A stretch of 64,000 nucleotides of DNA from contig NZ_FOWX01000023.1 in assembly GCF_900115555.1 (NCBI RefSeq), positions 25,245 through 89,244 on the forward strand. The letters are read 5' to 3'. The translations under genes were made by a program, and so were the position numbers. Shown in pieces: positions 54,488 to 63,800 of the stretch. This stretch comes from Pseudomonas borbori (GTDB lineage: Bacteria > Pseudomonadota > Gammaproteobacteria > Pseudomonadales > Pseudomonadaceae). Positions within the stretch are counted from its first letter, which is position 1. Every line of letters starts with the position of its first letter. Under the pieces are notes generated by a model. The model did not search any database, was not told the origin of the DNA, and saw only the letters and a program-made list of their open reading frames with translations.

Positions 54488-54700
54488 CTAGTCGGCGGCT
54501 GATTGTGGTTTGGGCGGCGCCAGGCCCCGGGCGCAGGCGGGACACAGGCAGGCGCGGTTGCGCTGCTCGGGCGCCAGGCTGTCGAGCACCCCGGGGTCGA
54601 TAGCGGCGCTGAAACACCAGCAGTCGCTCACGGGCGTGGCGGACTCGGCCTGGGCGCACTGGTTGCGCCGGCCGCAGCACGGGCAGCGGCTGGGGTTCAT
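54488..54700 (-). CDS. Cysteine-rich CWC-family protein
   Basis: 70 residues with ten Cys: RCPCCGRRNQC at the start, the family's DCWC in VSDCWCFSAAI, and CLCPACARG near the end, which look like two or more zinc knuckles. Function unknown. Its ATG overlaps the diguanylate cyclase stop by four bases, and the pseudouridine synthase follows at once. Confidence 0.9.
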   Translation of the reverse strand: MNPSRCPCCGRRNQCAQAESATPVSDCWCFSAAIDPGVLDSLAPEQRNRACLCPACARGLAPPKPQSAAD

Positions 54701-56169
54701 GCGCTGGCTTCGCAGGTGCGGTTGCGCCCGGACTGTTTGGCGCGATAGAGGGCGCGGTCGGTACGGGCGAGCAGCTCGCTGAGCGAGTCGTCCTGGTGCA
54801 GTTCGGCCAGGCCAATGCTGGTGGTGATGTGCAGGCTGGCACCTTTGTAGCTGAAGCGGCTGTGCTCGGTCTGCTGGCGGATTTTCTCGGCCAGCAGACG
54901 CGCCTGCTCGGGCGAGGTGTCCTTGAGCAGCAGGATGAATTCTTCACCGCCCCAGCGGCAGATGATGTCGGACTGACGCAGGTTGTCGCGCAGCTTGCTG
55001 GCGAAGCCGCGCAGCACTTCGTCGCCGGCCAGATGGCCGTGGCTGTCGTTGAGGTCCTTGAAATTGTCCAGGTCGAGCAGCAGGGCGCAGAGCGGGCTGG
55101 GATTGCGTCGCGCTTCCTGGATCGCCTGGTTGGCCAGCAGGTCAAAGCCGCGGCGATTGAGCAACTCGGTCAGTTGATCAGTGGTGGCCAGGGCGGCGAT
55201 GCGCGCCTGGTAACGACGCAGGACAATGCTGACCAGGATCAGGACGATGGCGGTGACCACCAGGCAGATCAGCAGGTTGAGGTACAGCGATTGGCGAATG
55301 CCGGCCAGCGCCCCGGTTTCGTGCTTGTCGACGAACAGGTACCAATCCAGCTCGGGAATGAAGCGCACGTTGAGAAAGTGACCGCGGCCGTGTTCCTGAT
55401 ACTCGAAGTCGCCGCTTTGCGGCTGTGGCAGTTTCGCCTGGAGATCTTCCAGCCCCGCCACCTCACTGAGTGACTGGCCAACCCTGGCGCCCATCGGCCC
55501 GCCCGTAGCGCCGGTGAGCACGATGCGGCCGTCGGTATCGACGAAGTACACGCTGCGGTCGTAGCGCACCTGATAGTCATCGATCAGCTTGACCACCGCG
55601 TCCACGGTCAGGCCGACGCCGGTGGCGCCGATAAAGCGCTTGTCGTAGTCGAACACCTGGTAATTGATGAAGACGGTCAGGCGATCCTGGTTGGCCATGT
55701 CGATATCGACATTGATTTCGTAGGGCTCCTGCATATCGCGCACGCGGAAGTACCAGCTGTCGCGCGGCTCCTGTGGGTCGACACGCTTGAGCACGCCCTT
55801 GGCCTGGTAGTAGGTGTGGGTCTGGTCGGAGACGAAGAAGCTGGTCACGGCGCCATAATGCTCCTGCACCTCGCGCAGGTAGCGGGTCATCTGGGCGACA
55901 TCCTGCTCGCCGCTCATCACCCAGTCGCGGACGAAGGTGTCGCGGGCCATCATCGAGGAGATCAGCACCGGCGTGACCAGGTCCTTCTGGATCTCCGAGT
56001 AGACGTTGTCCGAGGTCAGCGGCAGTTCGGTGTTGACGATGTTGTCGCGGATCGATTCGAGCGCGGCGTAGTAGCTGGCCAGCGAGGTGGCGAGGAAGCC
56101 GCAGCCGAGCAATACCAGCAGCAGCAGGACCAGGGGACGTTGACTGATGGTCGAGGGGACGGACGACAT
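54697..56169 (-). CDS. dCache-type membrane diguanylate cyclase (GGDEF)
   Basis: 490 residues. A membrane helix (about 12-32), a periplasmic sensor region of dCache type (about 35-295) including DQTHTYYQAKGVLKRVDP and FIGATGVGLTVDA, a second helix (about 300-325), and a GGDEF domain with an active site GGEEF. The inhibitory I-site RxxD (RQSD) lies five residues before it, so product inhibition is expected. It makes c-di-GMP in response to a periplasmic ligand, likely a small organic acid or amino acid for dCache. Lies a few kb from lapD, a possible consumer. Confidence 0.93.
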   Translation of the reverse strand: MSSVPSTISQRPLVLLLLVLLGCGFLATSLASYYAALESIRDNIVNTELPLTSDNVYSEIQKDLVTPVLISSMMARDTFVRDWVMSGEQDVAQMTRYLREVQEHYGAVTSFFVSDQTHTYYQAKGVLKRVDPQEPRDSWYFRVRDMQEPYEINVDIDMANQDRLTVFINYQVFDYDKRFIGATGVGLTVDAVVKLIDDYQVRYDRSVYFVDTDGRIVLTGATGGPMGARVGQSLSEVAGLEDLQAKLPQPQSGDFEYQEHGRGHFLNVRFIPELDWYLFVDKHETGALAGIRQSLYLNLLICLVVTAIVLILVSIVLRRYQARIAALATTDQLTELLNRRGFDLLANQAIQEARRNPSPLCALLLDLDNFKDLNDSHGHLAGDEVLRGFASKLRDNLRQSDIICRWGGEEFILLLKDTSPEQARLLAEKIRQQTEHSRFSYKGASLHITTSIGLAELHQDDSLSELLARTDRALYRAKQSGRNRTCEASA

Positions 56170-56468
56170 GCAAGGTTCTGCTCACGAAATGATGGCGCCA
56201 TGCTAGCGTGCAATCGGCATGGCGTCACCGGCTGGCAGCGTTAGACGATAGTGGCCGGGTGTCCGCCCCCCTGTCATGCGGGCGGCGTGGATCAACTCTT
56301 TGTAGCTGCCGTGCTGCTGCGCGCGGCAAGGGGGCGCGATTGCCGTGGCGTGCTGCATTGCGGGACAGGAACGTCCGCCTGCATTCAGTGTCGGATCTAG
56401 TGATTACGGCAATTCAATGCAGCAACTGCAGTGCCGCTGGCCTGCGGTCGATCCTGGGAGTCGCGCAA

Positions 56469-56642
56469 ATGCGTATTTTAACTGTGATGGTTGTAGTGTT
56501 GCTGCTCGGCGGTTGCAGCATCAGTGCTCCTGGCGTGCATGCGCGCATTGGCGAGCCGGTGCGGGTATATGTAGACGGCTATGACGGTGGGCATGGTGGA
56601 GGGTTCTGCCCGCCGGGCCTGCGTATGCAGGGGCGCTGCTAA
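56469..56642 (+). CDS. Small lipoprotein 1 with CPPG...GRC tail
   Basis: 57 residues. MRILTVMVVVLLLGGC is a lipoprotein signal with lipobox LGGC. The short mature part is Gly- and Val-rich and ends FCPPGLRMQGRC. GGGAGT precedes the ATG. Its stop overlaps the next start as TAATG. The next protein ends HCPPGQAKKGRC, so the two are likely paralogues that arose by duplication. Function unknown. Confidence 0.75.
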   Translation: MRILTVMVVVLLLGGCSISAPGVHARIGEPVRVYVDGYDGGHGGGFCPPGLRMQGRC

Positions 56643-56794
56643 TGAGAACCTGTCTAAGTTTGTTGCTCATCGCAATTATGGCCGTCAGCGTGCAGGCCTG
56701 CAGTCTGCGTTTGCCCGGGATCGGCATCGATATCGGTGACAGCGGCGGCCCGCCGCATTGCCCACCCGGGCAGGCCAAGAAAGGCCGCTGCTAA
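56642..56794 (+). CDS. Small exported protein 2 with CPPG...GRC tail
   Basis: 50 residues: MRTCLSLLLIAIMAVSVQAC is a signal sequence, possibly ending in a lipobox (VQAC), then a Gly-rich linker and HCPPGQAKKGRC. GCAGGGGC lies before the ATG, which overlaps the stop of the preceding gene by one base. Too short to be called by many gene finders. The shared tail is the main evidence that both are translated. Confidence 0.7.
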   Translation: MRTCLSLLLIAIMAVSVQACSLRLPGIGIDIGDSGGPPHCPPGQAKKGRC

Positions 56795-56895
56795 CCCGGC
56801 ACTTTCGGCCCAGGCCAGTTGTCCAATATTTCAAGAGGGTACCCGGAAGGCCAGCAGTCGCTGGCCTTCCTCTTATCGTACTCACGGAGGTCACC

Positions 56896-57468
56896 ATGCT
56901 CCATAAAGCCATGCTTGTTGCCCTGCTAGGGCTGTTTCTGACCGGTTGTGCGGTGTATGGCGACGGCCACGGCTACTCGGGTTATGACCGTCATTATTAT
57001 TCGGACAGCCACTATCGGGTGCAGCGCTACCCGGTGTATGTCGCCCCGCGGCACTACTCCGGTGACCACCGTTACCAGCAGCGCCGTTACGATGATCGTC
57101 GCTATGATCAGCGTCGCTACCTGCCGGCACCGCAGCCGCGTTACTACAATCATGACCGTCGCGTCGAACAGCGTCATGACGGACGCCGCGATCAGCGTCA
57201 TGAGGGTCGTCGCGATCAGCGCCGCCAGGACTACCGCGCTACGCAATCGCGCCAGGGCTGGGACGGCAGGCAGCATAATCAACACAAGCAGCATCGCTCG
57301 TCGAACCAGCAACAGCACCGCCAGGACTACCGCGCTGCGCAATCGCGGCAGGGCTGGGATGGCAGGCAGAACAATCAGCATAAGCAACAACAACGCTCGT
57401 CGAACCAGCAGCGTGATCAAGGTTCGCGCGGCGGTGATCGCCGCGGCTGGGAGCGTCAGCACAACTAG
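56896..57468 (+). CDS. Lipoprotein with Arg/Gln/His-rich tandem repeats
   Basis: 190 residues. Signal with lipobox LTGC (MLHKAMLVALLGLFLTGC). The mature protein is very basic and low in complexity: Tyr/Arg-rich first, then repeats of DGRRDQRHEGRRDQR, then two 32-residue copies of RQDYRA.QSRQGWDGRQ.NQ (bases 57226-57321 and 57322-57417, a 96-base period). It is probably disordered and periplasmic, able to bind anionic polymers. CGGAGG lies before ATG 56896. Not a known enzyme. Confidence 0.8.
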   Translation: MLHKAMLVALLGLFLTGCAVYGDGHGYSGYDRHYYSDSHYRVQRYPVYVAPRHYSGDHRYQQRRYDDRRYDQRRYLPAPQPRYYNHDRRVEQRHDGRRDQRHEGRRDQRRQDYRATQSRQGWDGRQHNQHKQHRSSNQQQHRQDYRAAQSRQGWDGRQNNQHKQQQRSSNQQRDQGSRGGDRRGWERQHN

Positions 57469-57790
57469 TTGAACTGCCTCAGGCTCGGCGGGCGTCACCT
57501 GCGCGCCGAGCCCCTGAAGACGTCCTGGCGACGGTGTTGGATAGGTTCACACCCCCAGGCTTCGCGCCTGGCGCAGCACTTTCGAGAGCCCCAGCCTTCT
57601 CTCCGCATGTCCTCGATCTGCCGGTTACTTTGCGCTCATCAGCCGCGCCGATGGCGGGTTCAACGCGCCCCTCCTCTAGGCTGTCCCCGCATGATGGCAG
57701 TTGGCAATTGTGTTTTGCCTGCGTCGCCCGCAACATGGCGCGGGCCTGACGTGTGGAATCCTCAGTTTGCAGACCGGTCGTATCGAAGTA
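57469..57790. other. Intergenic region with one GC hairpin
   Basis: GGCTCGGCG (57482-57490) pairs with CGCCGAGCC (57504-57512) just after the repeat-rich lipoprotein gene, without a T-run; it may still end that transcript. The remaining bases before lapG show no gene that could be supported. Confidence 0.4.
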
Positions 57791-58456
57791 GTGCGCGCGT
57801 ATCGTCGCCGGCCATGGCTGGCGGCCGGGCTGGTGGCCGTGTTGCTGGCCTGCGGCGCGTTGCAGGCCGACTGGGATTTCAATCTGATCAGCAAGCGCGC
57901 CGAGCAGTTGTACGGACCGCTCGGGCAGGGCCGTGGCCGCATCGATGATTGGCAACGACTGCTGCAGGCGCAGGTTGGGGGCAGCGAAATGGAGCAGCTG
58001 CAAGCGGTCAACCGCTTCTTCAACCTGCGCCTGCGTTTTCGCGACGATATCCAGATTTGGAAGGTCAACGATTACTGGGCCACGCCCGTCGAGGCGCTGT
58101 TTCGCGGTGCCGCCGATTGCGAGGATTATGCCCTCGCCAAGTACTTCAGCCTGCGCCAGCTGGGTGTACCGAGTGAAAAGCTGCGCATCACCTACGTCAA
58201 GGCCGTACGCCTGAATCAGGCGCACATGGTGCTCACCTATTACCAGCACCCCCAGGCCATACCGCTGGTGCTGGATAACCTGATCGATGCCATCGAGCCT
58301 GCCAGCCGGCGCAGCGACCTGGTGCCTGTCTATGCCTTCAACGCCGAGGGGCTGTGGCTGCCCGGTGCCGGCGGCGGCAAGCAAGTCGGGGACAGCAAGC
58401 GCCTGTCGCGCTGGCAGGATCTGTTGAAGAAAATGCGGGACGAAGGCTTCCCTTGA
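57791..58456 (+). CDS. lapG: Periplasmic cysteine protease LapG
   Basis: About 221 residues from GTG 57791 (the start is uncertain; a TTG at 57767 is possible). A hydrophobic N-terminal segment (WLAAGLVAVLLACGALQA) directs it to the periplasm. The transglutaminase-like triad is visible: Cys in GAADCEDYALAKYF, His in NQAHMVLTYY, Asp in LVLDNLIDAIEP. LapG cleaves LapA near its N-terminus to release biofilms; calcium is needed. It is followed 22 bases later by lapD, which holds LapG when c-di-GMP is high. Confidence 0.93.
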   Translation: MRAYRRRPWLAAGLVAVLLACGALQADWDFNLISKRAEQLYGPLGQGRGRIDDWQRLLQAQVGGSEMEQLQAVNRFFNLRLRFRDDIQIWKVNDYWATPVEALFRGAADCEDYALAKYFSLRQLGVPSEKLRITYVKAVRLNQAHMVLTYYQHPQAIPLVLDNLIDAIEPASRRSDLVPVYAFNAEGLWLPGAGGGKQVGDSKRLSRWQDLLKKMRDEGFP

Positions 58457-58478
58457 AAGCGACCCGAAGGAGTGGTTG

Positions 58479-60413
58479 ATGTCACTGTTCAAGCAATTGT
58501 TTATCGCCATCTGCGTGCTGATGCTGGTGAGTTTCACCGGCAGTTTTCTGGTCAGCGTGGAGAGTTCGCGCGAGCAACAGGTCAACCAACTGCGTGCCCA
58601 TGCCCAGGATACGGCGACCGCACTGGGGTTGTCGCTGAGTCCGCACGTCAAGGATATGGCGATGATCGAGCTGATGGTCAGCTCGGTTTTCGACAGTGGC
58701 TATTTCGAGAGCATCGAGGTGATCGACCCGGCGAGTGGGCAGGTGCTGGTCGAGCGCACTGGTGTGCCGGTCAGCGGGGAAGCGCCGCACTGGTTCGCCA
58801 GCCTGGTGGATCTGGCGCCCGCCAGCGGCGATGCCATCGTCAGCGATGGCTGGCGTCAGGCGGCGCGGGTGCAGGTGGTCAGCCATCCGCTATTCGCCGT
58901 CGGCAAGCTGTGGCAAAGCGCGCTCGGCATCCTGCTGTGGCTGGCGCTCAGTGGCGTGCTCTGCATCGGTCTAGGCGTGCTGCTGCTCAAGCGCCAGCTG
59001 CGGCCGCTGGATTACATGGTCGAACAGTCCAACGCCATCGCCCGGCGTGAGTTTCTCAGCCTGCCCGAGCTGCCCAAGACGCCCGAGTTCCGGCGGGTGG
59101 TCAATGCAATGAACCAGATGGTCGAGAAGCTCAAGGCGCTGTTCGCCGAGGAAGCCGCGCGCAGCGAGAAGCTGCGTGCCGAGGCCTATCAGGACAGCCT
59201 CACCGGGCTGGCCAACCGGCGCTACTTCGATCTGCAGCTGCAGGCGCGCGTGGGTGTCGATGAGCACGCCGGCAGCGGTTTCATGCTGCTGATGCGGGTC
59301 AACGACCTGGCCGGACTCAACCAGCGCCTGGGCGGCCAGCGTACCGACCAGTTGCTCAAGGCCATCGCCGTGCAGTTGCAGCAACTCAGCCAGGGCCGCT
59401 ACCTGTTGGCGCGCAACCGCGGCGGCGAGTTTGCCGTGCTGGCCGCCGGTCTCGATCGCAATGAGGCGGAGCAATTGGCAGAAAGCCTGGATGGCGCCCT
59501 GGCCAGCCTGCAGCAGACCGGCGCCAGCGACTGCTCGCCGGTCGCGCATATCGGCATGACGGCCTTCGCCCCGGGCGATCAGCTCGCGGCTATTTATGCC
59601 GCGCTGGATACGGCGCTGGCCCAGGCCAGCAGTCAGAGCCTGCAGAGCTGGGCCTGCAGCGAGCACGACACGCAGCGGCCTGCCGCCGATGAGCGGCAGA
59701 GCTGGCATGACCTGCTGGATCAGGCGCTCAATCAGGGGCGCTTCCAGCTATACGTGCAGCCGGTGGTGAGTGCGGCTGATCCGGCGCAGGTGTTGCATCT
59801 CAAGGTGCTTGCGCGTCTGCTCGATGAACAGGACAACCCGGTGCCGGCGGGGCGTTTCCTGCCCTGGCTGGAGCGTTTCGGCTGGGCCACCCGTCTCGAC
59901 CTGGCCATGCTCGACTGGGTCTTGGCCCAACTGCAGGGCAACAGCAGTTGCGTCGCCTTGAGTCTCTCCGGCAGCACCATTCGCGATCCACAGGCGCTAC
60001 AGCAACTCTATGAACGGCTGCGTCAGCATGCGCACCTCGGCACTCGCCTGACCCTGGAGCTGGACGAAGACCAGTTGCCCGATGCCGCAGCCCTGGAAGC
60101 GCTGACCACGCGTCTGCGCAGCCTCGGCTTCGGTCTGGGGCTGCAGCACTTCGGCGGACGCTTCAGCATGATAGGCAACCTGGCCAAGCTTGGCCTCAGC
60201 TACCTCAAGGTCGATGGCAGCTATATCCGCGCCATCGACGCCGAGAACGACAAGCGCCTGTTCATCGAGGCCATGCAGCGCGCCGCCAACAGCATCGACC
60301 TGCCGCTGATTGCCGAGCGGGTCGAAACCGACGGCGAGTGGCAGGCCTTGCGCGACATGGGTATCGAGGGCGTGCAGGGCCGCTTGTTTGGCGAGCCGGG
60401 GCCCTGGGTATAG
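58479..60413 (+). CDS. lapD: Inner-membrane c-di-GMP receptor LapD
   Basis: 644 residues. Membrane helix (about 5-25), periplasmic output domain (about 26-150), second helix (about 150-170), HAMP, then degenerate GGDEF (RGGEF) and degenerate EAL (KVLARL in place of EALLRW). Loss of both active sites fits a receptor. With c-di-GMP bound in the EAL domain, LapD sequesters LapG and LapA stays on the surface. ATG 58479 has AAGGAG before it; a TTG precedes at 58476. Operon with lapG. Confidence 0.95.
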   Translation: MSLFKQLFIAICVLMLVSFTGSFLVSVESSREQQVNQLRAHAQDTATALGLSLSPHVKDMAMIELMVSSVFDSGYFESIEVIDPASGQVLVERTGVPVSGEAPHWFASLVDLAPASGDAIVSDGWRQAARVQVVSHPLFAVGKLWQSALGILLWLALSGVLCIGLGVLLLKRQLRPLDYMVEQSNAIARREFLSLPELPKTPEFRRVVNAMNQMVEKLKALFAEEAARSEKLRAEAYQDSLTGLANRRYFDLQLQARVGVDEHAGSGFMLLMRVNDLAGLNQRLGGQRTDQLLKAIAVQLQQLSQGRYLLARNRGGEFAVLAAGLDRNEAEQLAESLDGALASLQQTGASDCSPVAHIGMTAFAPGDQLAAIYAALDTALAQASSQSLQSWACSEHDTQRPAADERQSWHDLLDQALNQGRFQLYVQPVVSAADPAQVLHLKVLARLLDEQDNPVPAGRFLPWLERFGWATRLDLAMLDWVLAQLQGNSSCVALSLSGSTIRDPQALQQLYERLRQHAHLGTRLTLELDEDQLPDAAALEALTTRLRSLGFGLGLQHFGGRFSMIGNLAKLGLSYLKVDGSYIRAIDAENDKRLFIEAMQRAANSIDLPLIAERVETDGEWQALRDMGIEGVQGRLFGEPGPWV

Positions 60414-60467
60414 GCGAGCACAAAAAAACAGGAGCCGGCTCGCTGTGGCTCCTGCAGGGGGGACGTG

Positions 60468-60806
60468 TTAAATCAATCCGGATTCATCGTCATTGATCAG
60501 CCGATTCAACCCGCCAAGGGCGTCCCGCGCCTTGCTGCGGCCGACCAGTTTGCTCTGCGCCGCCTCGGGTAAGTCGGTAATCCGCACCACGCCTTTCTGG
60601 ATCAGCACGGTGATCAAGTCTTCCAGCACCCGGATCATGTCCAGATCGCTCTGCTGGAGCTGCAGCAGGCTGTTTTCTACCGTCTGATTGGCAAACCAGG
60701 CCAACGCCTCCTGATCATCTGCGGCAAGCTCGCCATCCATGCCTGCGAACGGTGATGCCTGAACCTGTTGCAGATTGCCCCAGGTATCGCGTTTCACATA
60801 CAACAT
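60468..60806 (-). CDS. Small conserved protein next to lapA
   Basis: 112 residues: MLYVKRDTWGNLQQVQASPF, an acidic helical middle (LQLQQSDLDMIRVLEDLITV) and RITDLPEAAQSKLVGRSKAR. Pseudomonas annotations often call it a tryptophan synthase beta-like protein, but no PLP site or similar fold is visible and the label should not be trusted. It lies between lapD and lapA, on the lapA strand downstream of the adhesin, a conserved neighbourhood in several pseudomonads. Confidence 0.8.
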   Translation of the reverse strand: MLYVKRDTWGNLQQVQASPFAGMDGELAADDQEALAWFANQTVENSLLQLQQSDLDMIRVLEDLITVLIQKGVVRITDLPEAAQSKLVGRSKARDALGGLNRLINDDESGLI

Positions 60807-60842
60807 CGAACACTCCTTAGCGCCAACGGATTCCCTCGAACG

Positions 60843-60874
60843 AAAACCTCGCTAACCGATGTTAGCGGGGTTTT
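60843..60874. terminator. Terminator after lapA
   Basis: AAAACCTCGCTAAC (60843-60856) pairs with GTTAGCGGGGTTTT (60861-60874) with one mismatch pair and a CGAT loop. T-runs on both strands make it work in either direction. Confidence 0.88.
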
Positions 60875-60879
60875 GCTTG

Positions 60880-63800
60880 TCAGTCGTGGCTGACCTTTAG
60901 ATCGCCACCCGCTATGAGCGTGTTGATGGTGTCGGATGCACTCAATGCGAAACCGCCTGCATTCTCCAGTTTGATCGTGATGTCAGCATTGCCGCCACTT
61001 CCATCGAGCAGACCGCTAGTGTTGATCTGCAAGGTCGAGGTCGCGGTGTCAACCCGCAGAAAACTCACTAAGTTATCTTCAGCCACATCGCTGAGCAGGT
61101 CGCTGAGGTCGATAACGTCCTCACCTTTGTTGAAGTCCTTGACTACATCGTTGCCGGTGTCACCAGCTCGCCAGACGAAAGTGTCTGCCCCAGCACCACC
61201 GGTCAGGGTGTCGTTGCCGCTAGCGCCGAGCAGGATGTCATCGCCCTCGCCGCCGATCAGGTTGTTATTGCCACTATCGCCGCCCAGTGCGGTTCCGCTA
61301 GCACCGGCCTGGACGCTATTGTCCGAGTCGAAAGTTATCAGCAGCGGCTGGCTGGCGCTGCTATCACTGTCGCCGTCCTGGGCGGTAACATTCAGGCTGA
61401 TCTGCTGATCATAGGTGGCGGTCTGGCCGGTGATCGAGGTGATAGCCAGTTTGTAGGAGGTGCCACTAGCCGCGCCGAAGTTGACGGAGCTGAACTCGTA
61501 CTCGCCGACATTGAGCTTGCTGGCGTCGATCGTCAACGAGGTTTTTCCGCCATTCACGCCGTTCAGCGTGCCGCTACCGACGATCTGGTTGGCAGAGTCG
61601 TAGGCTGTCCAGGTCAGTTGCTCATTACTGTCGAGTTTGTCGGTGGTCAGCGCAATGGCGCTCATGTTGGTGACTGCGCCAGTAGTCTTGTCACTGAAGG
61701 TGAAGGTGAGTACATCCCCAGTGTCGATTGCCTGGCCGTCACCCACACCAAAGCTATTGTTGCTTGTGTTGACTGTGTCGGCTGTTCCGTTGGCCGTAGC
61801 TGTGGCCAGCAGCGTGAAGTTACTACCAGTGCCCAGATCGTAGACTCCGGAGTTGCCGCCCGAGAGCTTGAAACTGTTGAAGGTCGAGCTGGAGGAGTCC
61901 AGGCTCACGTAGTTAGTGATCTGGTACTGGCCGCTGACCGGGCTCGCTGTCACTTTGAATACGTCGACGCCTTCGCTACTGACTGCCTTGAGCGAGCCGT
62001 CCAGCTCGGTCACATAGTGCAGCTTGGCGCCCTGATAGGTCAGGTAGCTCGAGGTGCTGATCACTACTCCAGCTTTGCTCAGCGTCGTGGCCAGAATATT
62101 GCCGCTGCCATCGACGGAAAGCCCGGACAACTGAATAGAGGAGCCACTTTGATCTGCGCCGAGGGACAGGTGAAGGTCTCCTATTGCGCTCGCTCCGATG
62201 CCGTCAAGCAGAACTGCCTGCATGGGGGTAGCCAGAAGCGGGCTGTCATCTTCGATGTTCACGGTCAGGATGCTGCTGGACGTGCTGCTGCCATCGTTGA
62301 CGGTAATGGTGACGCCGAAGGATTTCAGATCTTCGCCGCTTCCTGCGTGATCGAGTGGCGCCAGCAGGTCAACGTTGTAGTTGCCCACGTTGTCGATGCT
62401 GATCAGCAGCGCAGTGACACCATTGACGGTGCCGGTGAGCTGGCTGGTGCCACTCCCGCTCCACTGCACAGGTTGGCCGCCGGAGCTCAGCGCCGTTGCC
62501 GGAGCAGTCAGGGAGAACGACAGGATGTCACTGTTTGCGTTGCTGATGTTCAGTGTGCCGCTGGCAGATGTGTTGTTAGTGGTATCGGTGGTGCCGGCGC
62601 TGTCGGCATTGGCGCCGCTGAGACCTTCCTCGGAAACATTGGCGGAAGCCGACGCTATTAGCAGTGCGACTTCCCCCGCGCCACTGACCTTGATCGTCAG
62701 GGTCGCTGTATCGGTGGCGCCATCGGCGTCAGTGATGGTGTAGGTGAATACTTCGTCGGCGACCTCGCCAGTATCCAAGTCCTGCACGGCAGCGCGGGTG
62801 TTATCCAGCGTATAGGTGTAGCTACCGCCTGCGTCGAGGGTCAAGGTGCCGTAGGTACCATTGATGACGCTAGCTACACCGCTGTTCGGCGCCGTAGCGG
62901 GGGTGCCAGCGGCGACCCCTATCACAGTCACGGCAGTGCCGTCTGGGTCATAGTCCTGGCCAGGAGTGCCGGGAGTCACATCTCCACTGATGGTTACTTG
63001 CGAGCTGTCGACAGGGGCCGCGGCGAATCCCCACATCTCTGCACCGGCAGAGACGACGCCGGTTACCGTGGCGGTACCTGCGACCAGATCGATCAGGTAG
63101 AGGTTGCCATCTGAGGTGCTGCCATAAATCGTCCCGACATCCGTTTGTGCCAGGTTGTAAAGCGTGCTGGGCAATCCCGTCATTACAGTGGTGACGGTGC
63201 CACTAGCAAGGTCCAGTTTCTCAATGGTTCCATTGCTGGTAGACAAATACAGTGAATTGTCTGTGAACAGCAGGTCTCCTGATGAGCCATGATCAAAACT
63301 CCCTACTGAAGTGGCAGTGCCGGTAGCAGTTGATAGCTCATAGACACCGCCACTGGTGTTGGCAGCGAACAGACGGCCATCCGGGCTGGTAACCAAGGCG
63401 TTTATCGGGCCTGCTCCAATCGACCCGATCAGGGTTGCACTGCCGGTGGTCGGGTCAATGCTGTACAGGCTGCCGAAGGTTGCACCGAACAGGTTCCCTG
63501 ATGAATCCAGTGCGATATCGGTAAAGGTTTGGCCGGCATTGCCAATCAGAGTGCGAGTTCCCGTGGTTGGATCAAGGATGCCGATATTGCCGGAGTTATC
63601 GGAATAATAGAGTGCATTTGCGGGCAACTCGACAACCGTATTGATGTCATCAATGGCGATTGGCGCGGCGTTGAGGTTGTTGACGTTGACGGTGACCTGC
63701 GCGGTGTCGGACAGGCTGCCGTCGCTGGCGGTGACGGTCAGCACATGCTGGCTGGCGGTCTCGTAGTCGAGGCTCTTGCCGGTTGCGATGCTGATCGCGC

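Noticed and set aside
57226..57417. CRISPR-like reading of the 96-base tandem repeat
   Set aside because: The repeat is coding, in frame and contiguous, with no spacers.
60468..60806. Naming this gene a tryptophan synthase beta-like protein
   Set aside because: At 112 residues with no PLP-binding Lys or Gly-rich loop, the label has no support in the sequence.
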